A stretch of DNA of 64,000 bases from Musicola paradisiaca NCPPB 2511 (GCF_000400505.1 NZ_CM001857.1:1450731-1514730); one strand, 5' to 3'. Numbered from the stretch's first letter, positions 35,461 through 44,217 are shown. The notes: generated by a model from the sequence alone, not told the origin. A program made the numbers and translations.

Positions 35461-36200
35461 TGTTTATGGGCACCGGCGACGCGCAGCAGGTGCCGCTGAC
35501 CGGTTGCGATTGCATAGCCTGCGAGCGGGCGCGGCGGGATCCGCGTTTTCGGCGCGGGCCGAGCAGCATGCTGGTGCGGTGCGACGACGAGGCGACGCTG
35601 CTGGATGCCGGCGTCACGCAACTGGAGCAGCGTTTTGGCGTTAACGAAATTCGGCGCATTCTACTGACGCACTATCACGTCGATCATGTGCAGGGGCTGT
35701 TTTCATTGCGCTGGGGCATCGGCGATCGCATTCCGGTGTTCGGCCCGCCGGATGAACAGGGGTGCGACGACCTGTACAAACACCCGCGCCGGCTGGATTT
35801 TCAGCCGCCGATGACGCCGTTTCAGCCGGTGGCGATGGGGGCGTTGCGGGTAACGGCATTGCCGCTTAATCATTCCAGACCCACCTTCGGCTACCTGCTG
35901 GAATGTAACGGGCAGAGCGTCGCTTATCTGACCGATACCGGCGACCTGCCGGACGCGACGCGGGATTTTCTGCACGGTCGGCGGCTCGATCATATGGTGA
36001 TGGATTGCACCCAGCCGCCGCGCGATCAACCGCCGCTCAATCATAGCGATCTGAACACGGTGCTGCGGGTGCGTGACCAACTGCGACCGACGCAGACCTG
36101 GCTGACCCATATCAGCCACGACACCGACGCCTGGCTGATGCTAAACGACCTGCCGGACGGGGTGCGTGCGGCGGCCGACGGCGCGTGGATCCGCGTATGA
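35451..36200 (+). CDS. phnP: Phosphoribosyl 1,2-cyclic phosphodiesterase PhnP
   Basis: This 249-residue metallo-beta-lactamase-fold phosphodiesterase opens the cyclic phosphate left by PhnJ. Metal ligands are in LLTHYHVDHVQGL near residue 66, LPLNHSRPTFGYLL near 137, DTGDLPD near 157 and THISHDTDA near 220; the structural Zn Cys are in GCDCIACERARR near 18. The ATG at 35451 lies inside the phnN end, and its product begins MELMFMGTGDAQQVPLTG as in E. coli. Last gene of the operon; phnO is absent, as in many non-E. coli operons. Confidence 0.92.
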   Translation: MELMFMGTGDAQQVPLTGCDCIACERARRDPRFRRGPSSMLVRCDDEATLLDAGVTQLEQRFGVNEIRRILLTHYHVDHVQGLFSLRWGIGDRIPVFGPPDEQGCDDLYKHPRRLDFQPPMTPFQPVAMGALRVTALPLNHSRPTFGYLLECNGQSVAYLTDTGDLPDATRDFLHGRRLDHMVMDCTQPPRDQPPLNHSDLNTVLRVRDQLRPTQTWLTHISHDTDAWLMLNDLPDGVRAAADGAWIRV

Positions 36201-36254
36201 CGTGAATCGCGCCTGAGGATGAAAACGGCGGCGCACCGCCGCCCGACGACGTCT

Positions 36255-37169
36255 TTATTCGATGTGGGGACGTGCCGGATCATCGGTACACACCGCCCGT
36301 AAGCAATCACGTAGCCAGCGATGAGCGAGATCACCGTCCATACGCGGGTGCCACAGCATCGATACCGTCATATCGGCCAGAGGAACCGGCAGCGGAAAAC
36401 CGAACAACCCGTGGCGCAGATTGCGGGTATGGTATTCGGGCACCGTGGCAATAAGATCCGACTGCCTGGCCAACGCCAGTGCGGCGGAGAAGTTGCTGAC
36501 GGAGGTGACAATCGTCCGCGTCAGCCCGATCGCGTTCATGGCGTCGTCGAGGTAATGGGGAGAATCGCCGCGGCGTGATACCTGAATATGTTGCCCGGCG
36601 GCATAGCGCTGCGGGGTCATGTGGCCGTCGCACCAGGCATGGCCTGCGCGAACGACGCCGATAAAGCGATCCTGAAACAGGGCGCGGGCGCGCAACTCCG
36701 GGCTGGTCGTCTCGCCTACCACGCCGATATCCAAATCGACGCTGCCGTCGCGTAGCGGTTGCGGATCCTTGTTCCATTTCTGTACAAAATGCAGCTTTAC
36801 GCCGGGGGCTTCCCGGCTGATGCGCGTAATCAGCGCCGCGCCGAAGTTCTCGACAAAGCCATCGCGGCTGCGCAGGGTGAACGTGCGCGTCAAGCGACCG
36901 AGGTCGAGTTGTTCCGCCGGGCGCAACACCGCCTGTGCTTCCAGCACCAGTTGCCCGACCTGTTCACGGAGTATCAACGCCCGCGGAGTGGGAACCAGTC
37001 GGCGTCCGGCGCGAACCAGCAGCGGGTCGCCGGTGGTGTGACGCAGTCGAGCCAGTGCCCGGCTCATGGCCGACGGGCTTAACTGCAAGCGTCGGGCGGC
37101 CTGCGCGACGCTGCCTTCTTCCAGCAAAACATGAAGCGTACTCAGAAGATTCAGATCCGGTTTTGACAT
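36255..37169 (-). CDS. LysR-family transcriptional regulator
   Basis: This 304-residue regulator has a helix-turn-helix at about residues 15-45 (GSVAQAARRLQLSPSAMSRALARLRH) and a LysR effector domain. It is divergent from an MFS exporter gene across 143 bases holding a clear inverted repeat, so it most likely controls that exporter and itself. The effector is unknown. The start ATG at 37169 has GGATG upstream. Lying between the two phosphonate gene blocks, it separates phnCDE from the C-P lyase operon, but nothing ties it to phosphonates. Confidence 0.85.
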   Translation of the reverse strand: MSKPDLNLLSTLHVLLEEGSVAQAARRLQLSPSAMSRALARLRHTTGDPLLVRAGRRLVPTPRALILREQVGQLVLEAQAVLRPAEQLDLGRLTRTFTLRSRDGFVENFGAALITRISREAPGVKLHFVQKWNKDPQPLRDGSVDLDIGVVGETTSPELRARALFQDRFIGVVRAGHAWCDGHMTPQRYAAGQHIQVSRRGDSPHYLDDAMNAIGLTRTIVTSVSNFSAALALARQSDLIATVPEYHTRNLRHGLFGFPLPVPLADMTVSMLWHPRMDGDLAHRWLRDCLRAVCTDDPARPHIE

Positions 37170-37222
37170 GATGACATCCTGCTAGCTGTTGTGGCCTGCA
37201 GCTATGGCCTGATATAGGGCGT

Positions 37223-37247
37223 GACATGCACGATTGTACTGCATGTC
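37223..37247. promoter_or_regulatory. Probable LysR operator between regulator and MFS genes
   Basis: GACATGCA and its exact complement TGCATGTC are separated by nine bases in the divergent promoter interval. Size and symmetry fit a LysR dimer site (T-N11-A type). It lies 54 bases before the regulator ATG and 66 bases before the MFS ATG. Confidence 0.6.
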
Positions 37248-37312
37248 GTGCGTCTTCCGCCTGATGATGTGGCGTCATAGGCTATGGAATACATACCCCA
37301 CGAGGTTTATCT

Positions 37313-38737
37313 ATGATGCCCCTGACTGCTTCGTCCCGTGCCGCCCCGCAGACTGGCGGCGGCGCATTTATCAGTCTCTCTCTGTCTTCTCTGCTGTCCT
37401 CGCTGGGCACCAGCGTTGCCAACATCGCGTTGCCTGAATTCATGCTGGCGTTTCAGGCGCCGCTGGCGCAGGTGCAGTGGGTGGTGATCGCCTACTTGTT
37501 GGCGCTGACCGCTACGGTAATCGGCGTCGGGCGTCTGGGGGATATGTTCGGCCGTCGGCGCTGGCTGTCGACCGGTATTGTGTGGTTTACGCTGGCTTCG
37601 CTGGGATGTGGGCTGGCGCCGAACCTCGCCATGTTGATCGCGGCACGGATCGCTCAAGGGCTGGGCGCGGCAATCATGATGGCGATGACGCTGGCGCTGG
37701 TCGGGGAGACGGTCGATAAGGCGTCGTTGGGGCGTGCGATCGGTCAGTTGGGGGCGATGTCGGCCGTCGGCACTGCGCTGGGGCCGACGTTAGGCGGCGT
37801 CTTACTGGCATATGCGGGGTGGCCGTCGCTGTTTCTGATCAATGTGCCGTTGGGTCTGCTGGCGTTATGGCTGGCGGCCCGGCGTCTGCCGGTAGCGGCC
37901 ATGTCGCCGGATGCGCAGACAACCGGGTTTGACCTGGCGGGAACGCTGTGGCTGGTGGGGACGTTGGTGGCTTATGCGCTGGCGATGACGCCGGACGTAG
38001 ACGTTATGGGCGCAACCCGGCCGTGGCTGCTGTCGGCGGCGATTGTCGGCCTGTTCGGGTTTATCCGGGTGGAGACGCACACCGCCAACCCGTTGATTCA
38101 GCCTGGTATGCTGCGTTCTGCGGTGATGGGCGGTGGGCTGGCGACCAGCCTGTTGGTGGCTGTCGTGATGATGACCACGCTGGTGGTCGGCCCATTCTAT
38201 CTGCGTCATGCCTTGCGTTTGGATGCCACCCAAACCGGGCTGGTGATGTCCGCTGGGCCGTTAACCGCCGCGTTGACCGGCGCAGTGGCGGGGCGTTGGG
38301 TGGATCGCGCCGGGACGATGCGCATGACCATGCTGGGGTTGATGTTGATCATTCTCGGGTGTGGCACGCTGTCGGTCATGCCGTATTCAGCCGGTATTAT
38401 TGGCTACGTTCTGCCGCTGTTAAGCCTCACCGCCGGGTATGCGCTGTTTCAAACCGCGAATAACACCTCATTGATGAAAAACGTGGATGCCACCCAACGC
38501 GGCCTGGTGTCGGGCATGGTGAATCTGTCGCGTAATCTGGGGTTGATCACCGGCGCGGCTGTGATGGGGGCGTTATTTGCGCAGGCGAGCTCGGTCGATC
38601 TGGCGTCGACGCTGGATATGACGGCGCGTGCCGAAGCGGTATCCGGCGGGATGCGCACAACGTTTCAGACGGCTGCGGCGCTGGTATTGATGGCAGTACC
38701 GATCGCGTGGTTCAGTGTACGCCGCCGTTCGGGTTGA
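37313..38737 (+). CDS. MFS drug-type exporter, DHA2-like (14 segments)
   Basis: This 474-residue polytopic membrane protein begins with a short cytoplasmic N-terminus and SLSSLLSSLGTSVANIALPEF. It has the MFS motif A GRLGDMFGRRRWL near residue 75 and the antiporter motif C region GQLGAMSAVGTALGPTLGGVL near 143. About fourteen segments place it with the EmrB/QacA (DHA2) group of drug:H+ antiporters. The partner LysR gene and shared operator suggest substrate-inducible export. The substrate cannot be deduced. The ATG at 37313 or 37316 is the start; GAGG lies upstream. Confidence 0.85.
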   Translation: MMPLTASSRAAPQTGGGAFISLSLSSLLSSLGTSVANIALPEFMLAFQAPLAQVQWVVIAYLLALTATVIGVGRLGDMFGRRRWLSTGIVWFTLASLGCGLAPNLAMLIAARIAQGLGAAIMMAMTLALVGETVDKASLGRAIGQLGAMSAVGTALGPTLGGVLLAYAGWPSLFLINVPLGLLALWLAARRLPVAAMSPDAQTTGFDLAGTLWLVGTLVAYALAMTPDVDVMGATRPWLLSAAIVGLFGFIRVETHTANPLIQPGMLRSAVMGGGLATSLLVAVVMMTTLVVGPFYLRHALRLDATQTGLVMSAGPLTAALTGAVAGRWVDRAGTMRMTMLGLMLIILGCGTLSVMPYSAGIIGYVLPLLSLTAGYALFQTANNTSLMKNVDATQRGLVSGMVNLSRNLGLITGAAVMGALFAQASSVDLASTLDMTARAEAVSGGMRTTFQTAAALVLMAVPIAWFSVRRRSG

Positions 38738-38790
38738 GCAGCGGCGATAATCACATGGAACGTCAGTGAGTTCATTTTTTAATCATAAAC

Positions 38791-38808
38791 CCGTCATCAA
38801 ATTTTCAT
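38791..38808 (+). promoter_or_regulatory. Pho box upstream of phnC
   Basis: CCGTCAT, four bases, then TTTTCAT gives two PhoB half-sites (consensus CTGTCAT) with correct 11-base periodicity: six of seven and five of seven matches. A TTAATA -10-like element follows about 15 bases later. It lies 50 bases before the phnC ATG, as expected for phosphate-starvation control of phosphonate uptake. Confidence 0.6.
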
Positions 38809-38857
38809 CTGCGGTGCTCTTAATAACAGCCATTGTTCAGTTAGCGGGAATAGGCTC

Positions 38858-39694
38858 ATGTCTCAGGCACTGTTGGAACCCGAAATCAGCCCACAGAGTG
38901 AACCCAGGGCGTTCGCGCCGGACAACGTTTTGTCGGTGCGTCAGTTAAGTAAGGCTTACGCGGGACAGCGCAACCCGGTGTTGGACGGCATCAGTTTTGA
39001 TCTGTGCGCGGGTGAAATGGTGGCGGTGATTGGCCGTTCCGGCGCCGGGAAATCCACCCTGCTGCATGTGATGAACGGTACCCTGCCGGCCAACGCCGGG
39101 CAGATCCTGCGTTATCGCGCTGCGCACGACCAGCAGGACATTCTGCAACTCGGCGGGCGCGATATGCGCCAGTGGCGCAGCGAGTGCGGCATGATTTTCC
39201 AGGATTTTTGTCTGGTGCCGCGCCTGGATGTGCTGACCAACGTGCTATTGGGCCGGTTGAGCCAAACCTCTACGTTGAAATCCTTTTTCAAACTCTTCTC
39301 CGACGAAGACCGCGCCCACGCCATCGGGCTGTTGCAGTGGATGAACCTGCTGCCGCAGGCGTTGCAGCGCGCGGAGCATCTCTCCGGCGGGCAGATGCAG
39401 CGCGTCGCCATTTGCCGGGCGCTGATGCAGAACCCGCGCATCCTGCTGGCGGACGAGCCGGTCGCCTCTCTCGATCCGAAAAACACCCGCCGCATTATGG
39501 ATGTGCTGCGTCAGGTCAGCGAAAACGGCATCACTGTGGTCGTCAACCTGCATTCGGTCGAGCTGGTCAAAAGTTATTGCACCCGCGTCATCGGCATTGC
39601 GCAGGGGCGCATCGTTTTTGACGGCGCGCCATCCGGGCTGAGCGACGGTCTGCTGCAAACGCTGTACGGCGACGAGATCCATCAGGTTCACTGA
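38858..39694 (+). CDS. phnC: Phosphonate ABC transporter ATPase PhnC
   Basis: This 278-residue ATPase has Walker [17 protein letters not shown] near residue 59, Q loop [23 protein letters not shown] (in part) near 112, signature [15 protein letters not shown] near 174, Walker [14 protein letters not shown] near 194 and switch His in [12 protein letters not shown] near 230. [18 protein letters not shown] and the [10 protein letters not shown] region are typical of PhnC. It powers phosphonate import with PhnD and two PhnE subunits. An N-terminal extension of about 25 residues is not conserved. It heads the phnCDEE operon, which is separated from phnF-phnP by the LysR/MFS pair. Confidence 0.92.
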   Translation: MSQALLEPEISPQSEPRAFAPDNVLSVRQLSKAYAGQRNPVLDGISFDLCAGEMVAVIGRSGAGKSTLLHVMNGTLPANAGQILRYRAAHDQQDILQLGGRDMRQWRSECGMIFQDFCLVPRLDVLTNVLLGRLSQTSTLKSFFKLFSDEDRAHAIGLLQWMNLLPQALQRAEHLSGGQMQRVAICRALMQNPRILLADEPVASLDPKNTRRIMDVLRQVSENGITVVVNLHSVELVKSYCTRVIGIAQGRIVFDGAPSGLSDGLLQTLYGDEIHQVH

Positions 39695-39756
39695 TTTTTT
39701 ACACCCCCCTGTCATTTAATGACTCGTTAAACACTACATAACAACAGGCAGAACCC

Positions 39757-40689
39757 ATGAAGAAAAATATCGTGATGACTACGCTGCTGGCGGGTGCGGT
39801 ACTGACCGCCGGTTCTTTTGCTCAGGCTGCGCCGCGGGAGCTGAATCTGGGAATTCTGGGCGGCCAGAATGCGACCCAGCAGATCGGCGATAACCAGTGT
39901 GTGAAACAGTTTCTGGACAAAGAACTGAATGTGGATACCCAGCTGCGCAACGCTTCCGATTACGCTGGGGTGATCCAGGGGCTGCTGGGCAAGAAGATCG
40001 ATCTGGTATTGAGCATGTCGCCGTCCTCGTTCGCCTCGGTCTACCTCAAGGATCCGAACGCGGTGGATGTGATGGGGATCGTGGTGGATGACGCCGACCA
40101 GTCGCGCGGTTATCACTCGGTGGTGGTGGTCAAGGCGGACAGCCCGTACCAGAAGCTGGAAGATCTGAAAGGCAAAGCGTTCGGTTTTGCCGACCCGGAT
40201 TCTACCTCCGGCTACCTGATCCCCAACCATGCGTTTAAAGAGAAATTCGGCGGCTCGCCGGACGATAAATACAACAACTTCTTTTCCAGCGTGACCTTCT
40301 CCGGCGGCCATGAGCAGGACATTCTCGGGGTGCTGAACGGCCAGTTCGATGGCGCAGTGACCTGGGCATCCATGATCGGCGATTACAACAGCGGTTACAC
40401 CAGCGGCGCGTTCGGCCGGCTGATTCGCATGGATCATCCGGATTTGATGAAGCAAATCCGTATCATCTGGCAATCGCCGTTGATCCCGAACGGCCCGGTG
40501 TTGGTGAGCAATGCGTTGCCGGCGGATCTTAAAACCAAGCTTATCGCCGCGGTACACAAACTGGATAAGGAAGACCACGCCTGCTTCGTGAAGGCGGTGG
40601 GCGGCAAGCAACACATCGGCCCAGCCACGGTCGATGATTACAAAACCATCATCGATATGAAGCGTGAACTGACCAAAGGCAACCGCTAA
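39757..40689 (+). CDS. phnD: Phosphonate-binding periplasmic protein PhnD
   Basis: This 310-residue protein has a signal peptide (MKKNIVMTTLLAGAVLTAG, cleavage after FAQA near residue 25) and the PhnD fold: LGILGGQNATQQIGDNQCVKQ (in part), VIQGLLGKKIDLVLSMSPSS, FADPDSTSGYLIPNHAFK and FDGAVTWASMIGDY. It captures phosphonates in the periplasm for PhnC-PhnE. It sits 62 bases after phnC. The C-terminus ends in a charged DMKRELTKGNR. All conserved binding loops appear intact. Confidence 0.93.
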   Translation: MKKNIVMTTLLAGAVLTAGSFAQAAPRELNLGILGGQNATQQIGDNQCVKQFLDKELNVDTQLRNASDYAGVIQGLLGKKIDLVLSMSPSSFASVYLKDPNAVDVMGIVVDDADQSRGYHSVVVVKADSPYQKLEDLKGKAFGFADPDSTSGYLIPNHAFKEKFGGSPDDKYNNFFSSVTFSGGHEQDILGVLNGQFDGAVTWASMIGDYNSGYTSGAFGRLIRMDHPDLMKQIRIIWQSPLIPNGPVLVSNALPADLKTKLIAAVHKLDKEDHACFVKAVGGKQHIGPATVDDYKTIIDMKRELTKGNR

Positions 40690-40814
40690 TACGGCAAGGG
40701 GGCCGACTATGCTCGGCCTGACCCATAGCGCCAGGCGAGGCGGCGGGGCACGAAAATCCGCCGCCTGAAAAACGCAAGGGAAGCGCTTCCCGCCCCCACT
40801 CACACGGCCCGCTT

Positions 40815-41681
40815 ATGCACAATCCCGATTTTGAGCACTATTACCAGCAAATTCGCACCCGTCAGAAACGCGACACGCTGCTCTGGTCTTTGACGCTGGC
40901 GCTGTTGTATCTCGGCGCGGGTAAGCTGTCCGAATTTAATGTCTATACGCTGTGGAGTTCGTTTCCGCATTTCTTTGATTATCTGGCGGAAACCTTGCCG
41001 ATCCTGCACTGGCAACTGCTGTTCGCCGACGGGCATACCGAAGGATCGCTGGCGTATTGGGGTTATCGCCTGAATATCCAGTTACCGCTGATTTGGGAGA
41101 CGCTCAACCTGGCGCTGGCGTCGACACTGGTGTCCGTCGGCGTATCGATGGTGCTGGCGTTTCTGGCCGCCGGGAATACTCAGGTTCCGCAAGGGGGGCA
41201 GATCAGTTTGCGCGCACTGGTGGCATTCTTGCGCACCATGCCGGAACTGGCCTGGGCGGTGATGTTTGTGATGGCGTTCGGCATCGGCGTAATTCCCGGA
41301 TTTCTGGCGCTGACGCTGCATACCATCGGCAGCCTGACCAAGCTGTTTTATGAAGCGATTGAAAGCACCTCCGACAAACCGGTGCGCGGCCTGGCCGCTT
41401 GCGGCGCCGGCGTGATGCAGCGGATGCGCTTCGGCCAGTGGCCGCAGGTGAAACCGGCGTTTCTGTCCTACAGCTTTATGCGGCTGGAGATCAATTTTCG
41501 TCAATCCACCATCCTCGGATTGGTGGGCGCCGGCGGCATCGGCCAGGAGCTGATGACTAATATCAAACTGGATCGTTACGATCAGGTCAGTATGACCATG
41601 TTGCTGATTATCGTGGTGGTATCGGTGCTGGATACGCTATCTGGCCGGATTCGGCAGCGAATCGTAGAGGGAAAAAAATGA
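40815..41681 (+). CDS. phnE: Phosphonate ABC transporter permease PhnE (first copy)
   Basis: This 288-residue permease has a hydrophobic segment at residues 21-40, a periplasmic loop, then four to five segments. The EAA-type coupling loop is GLAACGAGVMQRMRFGQWPQVKPAFLSYSFMRLEINFRQS (in parts, about 194-235), followed by ILGLVGAGGIGQEL. It pairs with the second PhnE to form the channel. The ATG at 40815 lacks a strong ribosome site, and a 125-base gap separates it from phnD. It overlaps the second phnE by four bases. Confidence 0.9.
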   Translation: MHNPDFEHYYQQIRTRQKRDTLLWSLTLALLYLGAGKLSEFNVYTLWSSFPHFFDYLAETLPILHWQLLFADGHTEGSLAYWGYRLNIQLPLIWETLNLALASTLVSVGVSMVLAFLAAGNTQVPQGGQISLRALVAFLRTMPELAWAVMFVMAFGIGVIPGFLALTLHTIGSLTKLFYEAIESTSDKPVRGLAACGAGVMQRMRFGQWPQVKPAFLSYSFMRLEINFRQSTILGLVGAGGIGQELMTNIKLDRYDQVSMTMLLIIVVVSVLDTLSGRIRQRIVEGKK

Positions 41682-42580
41682 CCATGAGGCCTATGTTCTC
41701 AGCGGGTAATGATACGGCGGTGCTGCGCAAGCAACACGCTGAACTGTTCTCCCTGCAGCGGCGCTATCTGTGGCGCATTGGCATGCTGGCGTTGGCGATG
41801 GTCGTCTACTACCTGTGGTTTTTGTCGACGTTCGGCATCACGCTGGCGCAGTGGGGGCACGGCGTGGGCGAGCTGGGCCGCTATTTTCTGCGGATGTTCG
41901 TCTGGCACGATTTCCTCGACTGGCCGTTCGGCTACTACCTGTCGCAGGTATTTATCACGATCGCCATCGTATTCGCCGGGACGCTGACGGCGACGTTCGT
42001 CGCACTGCCGCTGTCGTTTCTGGCGGCGCGTAATGTGATGCACGAACCGTGGCAGCGCCCGGTGGCGTTGCTGGTGCGGCGGCTGCTGGACGTGCTACGC
42101 GGCATCGATATGGCGATCTGGGGGCTGATTTTCGTGCGGGCGGTGGGCATGGGGCCGTTGTCCGGCGCGCTGGCGATCCTGATGCAGGATACCGGCCTGC
42201 TCGGCAAACTGTACGCCGAAGGGCACGAAGCGGTGGAGCGCGCGCCCAGTCGCGGGTTGGGTGCGGTCGGCGCCAACAGTTGGCAGAAGCACCGTTTCGG
42301 CATTTTCACCCAATCATTCCCGGCGTTTCTGGCGCTCAGTCTGTACCAGATGGAATCGAACGTGCGTTCGGCGGCGGTGTTGGGGTTTGTCGGCGCGGGC
42401 GGCGTCGGCCTGGTCTATGCCGAAAACATGCGGTTATGGAACTGGGATGTGGTGATGTTCATCACCTTGATTCTGGTGGTGGTGGTGATGGCGATGGATG
42501 TGCTCTCCGCACGCCTGCGCCAACGCTATATCACCGGCAAACCGGTGCCGTTGTTTGAATCACAACCATCGCCACGTTGA
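41678..42580 (+). CDS. phnE: Phosphonate ABC transporter permease PhnE (second copy)
   Basis: This 300-residue permease is related to the preceding one, with MLALAMVVYYLWFLSTFGI near residue 32, the coupling loop GLGAVGANSWQKHRFGIFTQSFPAFLALSLYQMESNVRS (in parts, about 190-230) and VLGFVGAGGVGLVY. Two different PhnE genes in tandem are common in phosphonate transporters outside E. coli K-12. The ATG overlaps the previous stop; a second ATG at 41684 is possible. Directly after its stop the sequence changes into an ABC-ATPase remnant of a different transporter. Confidence 0.9.
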   Translation: MTMRPMFSAGNDTAVLRKQHAELFSLQRRYLWRIGMLALAMVVYYLWFLSTFGITLAQWGHGVGELGRYFLRMFVWHDFLDWPFGYYLSQVFITIAIVFAGTLTATFVALPLSFLAARNVMHEPWQRPVALLVRRLLDVLRGIDMAIWGLIFVRAVGMGPLSGALAILMQDTGLLGKLYAEGHEAVERAPSRGLGAVGANSWQKHRFGIFTQSFPAFLALSLYQMESNVRSAAVLGFVGAGGVGLVYAENMRLWNWDVVMFITLILVVVVMAMDVLSARLRQRYITGKPVPLFESQPSPR

Positions 42581-42617
42581 GCGGTTGATCTTTATTGAGG
42601 CATCGGCTAATGCCGAC

Positions 42618-43301
42618 ATGACCCCTGAACAGAGTTCCTGTTTGCTCCGCCCACTGAAAGGCGCGGTTATCCTCAACGGCGCGGATATCCACCGCCAGTC
42701 CACCGCCGAAGTGGCGCGTGAACTGGCGATGTTGCCGCAGATGCCGGACGCGCCGGAAGGCATTAGCGTGAAACATCTGGTCAGCCTGGGGCGCTCCCCG
42801 TATCAAAACGGGTTGCAGCAGTGGTCGCCGGAAGATGAACGGATGGTGAACCTGGCGCTGGTACAAACCGGCACCCAGCAACTGGCGGAACGACCGGTGG
42901 ATGCGTTGTCCGGCGGTCAGCGTCAGCGGGTGTGGATAGCGATGACGCTGGCGCAGGACAACGAGGTGGTGCTGCTGGACGAGCCCACGACGTTCCTCGA
43001 TCTGGCACACCAGATTGAGGTGCTGGATTTGTTGCGTGAGTTGAACCGCCAGCACGGCAAAACCATCATTATGGTGCTGCACGACCTTAATCTGGCTTGC
43101 CGTTACGCCGACCACATGGTGGCGGTGCACGATCGCACCGCTTTCGCGCAGGGCGCACCGGCCGAGATTCTCGACGAAGCGCTGGTCAATACGGTGTTCA
43201 ACCTGGACTGCCGTATCATCCCCGACCCGTTTTTCCATACGCCATTGTGTATTCCGTTCGGGCGCGAGAAACCGCCGGAAGACGCGCCGTCGACGTGCTG
43301 A
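42618..43301 (+). pseudogene. 5-prime-truncated siderophore/iron ABC transporter ATPase (FepC/FecE type)
   Basis: In-frame homology starts only at LLRPLKGAVILNGADIH (about 42643), equivalent to the residues just after Walker A in FepC-type ATPases. The preceding 65-70 residues with GPNGCGKST are missing, and the bases 42581-42640 do not encode them in any frame. The rest is well preserved: the signature LSGGQRQRVWIAMTLAQ, Walker B VVLLDEPTTFLD, and the switch region VLHDLNLACRYADH. Without Walker A it cannot hydrolyse ATP. The frame opens upstream inside phnE, but ATG 42618 is the first plausible internal start. It probably marks the edge of a deletion that joined phnE to an iron-transport locus. 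Confidence 0.8.
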
Positions 43302-43414
43302 TGATGGAGATCTATGACAAGGAAGCGCGCGCCGGTTGTTCAGTCGGGGATGCCGATATTCGACAAAGGCGCCAGCGCCACTCGCAAGTTAGGAGCGGCC
43401 TATGCAGAGGATGT

Positions 43415-43441
43415 TAGAGAAAAACCTGCCGGGGCAGGTTT
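43415..43441 (-). terminator. Rho-independent terminator of hicAB
   Basis: On the minus strand AAACCTGC pairs with GCAGGTTT around a four-base loop, followed by TTCTCT. It begins 10 bases after the hicB stop. Confidence 0.75.
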
Positions 43442-43450
43442 CAGCGACGG

Positions 43451-43861
43451 TTAGCGCAGGGATGAAATTCGTTCTAGCGCTGCCTGGGCAAGAAACCCCG
43501 AGCGGCTTTTAAATTCCGGGTTACTCGCTACGCAACGATCGATACGGTCAATCAGTGATTTCGGCAGCGTGACGTTAATTTTTTCCACCCCCCCCATCAG
43601 CCGGGTGACATCGATATCAACAACGGCCCAGGTGTAACCGATGTACTCCGGTGATTTCGCCAGCGCACCGACGGATGACACGGCAGGAATATCCTGGCCC
43701 ATCTCGATCAGCAGCTCGATGTGGCCGGTGATCGCGTCTTTAGCATTGGCGATGGCTTCATCAAGCGTATCACCTGCGGAGAAACAGCCCGGCAGATCCG
43801 GCACTGTCACGCCGTATGCATGAGTATCGTCGCCTGCTTCAATTGCAATTGGATAAAACAT
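43451..43861 (-). CDS. hicB: HicB-family antitoxin
   Basis: This 136-residue antitoxin has an N-terminal partial RNase-H-like HicB fold (MFYPIAIEAGDDTHAYGVTVPDLPGC, then SAGDTLDEAIANAKDAITGHIE). Its C-terminal ribbon-helix-helix DNA-binding segment is INVTLPKSLIDRIDRCVAS, then SRSGFLAQAALERI. It should bind HicA and repress the hicAB promoter. GAGG lies upstream of the ATG at 43861. It follows hicA by 20 bases on the minus strand, the usual toxin-first order, and a hairpin terminator follows. The pair borders the AT-rich defence segment. Confidence 0.92.
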   Translation of the reverse strand: MFYPIAIEAGDDTHAYGVTVPDLPGCFSAGDTLDEAIANAKDAITGHIELLIEMGQDIPAVSSVGALAKSPEYIGYTWAVVDIDVTRLMGGVEKINVTLPKSLIDRIDRCVASNPEFKSRSGFLAQAALERISSLR

Positions 43862-43888
43862 AATTCAGCCTCTTCAAGTAAGAGGGGA

Positions 43889-44068
43889 TCATATCCCCGC
43901 CTGTTTCCTGATGCTTTTTACCGTACCTATCGGTAAATCCTTCTTCGGGTGTGGGATGGTCACTAATCCCGGTTTGGTTGGGTGGGTAAAATGGTGATGA
44001 CTGCCGTTAACCCTTACCAGTTCCCATCCATCGGCCTTGATTTCTGCTATTAACGTCCTGCTGTCCAT
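43889..44068 (-). CDS. hicA: HicA mRNA interferase toxin (59 residues)
   Basis: This small gene is easily missed. Minus-strand translation from the ATG at 44068 gives MDSRTLIAEIKADGWELVRV, then NGSHHHFTHPTKPGLVTIPH and PKKDLPIGTVKSIRKQAGI. The dsRBD-like HicA fold and the catalytic His in GSHHHF are clear, and length matches the family (about 58). HicA cleaves mRNA when not neutralised by HicB. AAGG lies immediately upstream of the ATG, which suggests modest translation. Its promoter lies toward 44070-44100, next to a large inverted repeat. Confidence 0.92.
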   Translation of the reverse strand: MDSRTLIAEIKADGWELVRVNGSHHHFTHPTKPGLVTIPHPKKDLPIGTVKSIRKQAGI

Positions 44069-44101
44069 CCTTAAACCCCGTAGCCTGGCTATCGATAAAT
44101 T

Positions 44102-44156
44102 ATAACCCTGATAACCCTGTATTTCAATATTGCAGGGTTATCAGGGTTATTTTTTT
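44102..44156 (+). repeat. Perfect 18-bp inverted repeat, each arm two copies of ATAACCCTG, followed by Ts
   Basis: The left arm (44102-44119) is ATAACCCTG twice and the right arm (44133-44150) is its exact complement, with a 13-base spacer and then seven Ts. It resembles a very strong rightward terminator. No rightward gene ends just before it, so it may instead be bound by a protein or mark an integration edge. It lies 34 bases upstream of hicA. Confidence 0.85.
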
Positions 44157-44217
44157 ATAATAATCAGATGTCGAATATTTGATTTATTGTTTAATACTTC
44201 GTGTATGGAGGGGGCTT

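Noticed and set aside
43314-43451. 46-codon plus-strand frame (starts MTRKRAPVVQSGMPIFDKG)
   Set aside because: It runs through the hicAB terminator hairpin and has no recognised homologue or strong ribosome site.
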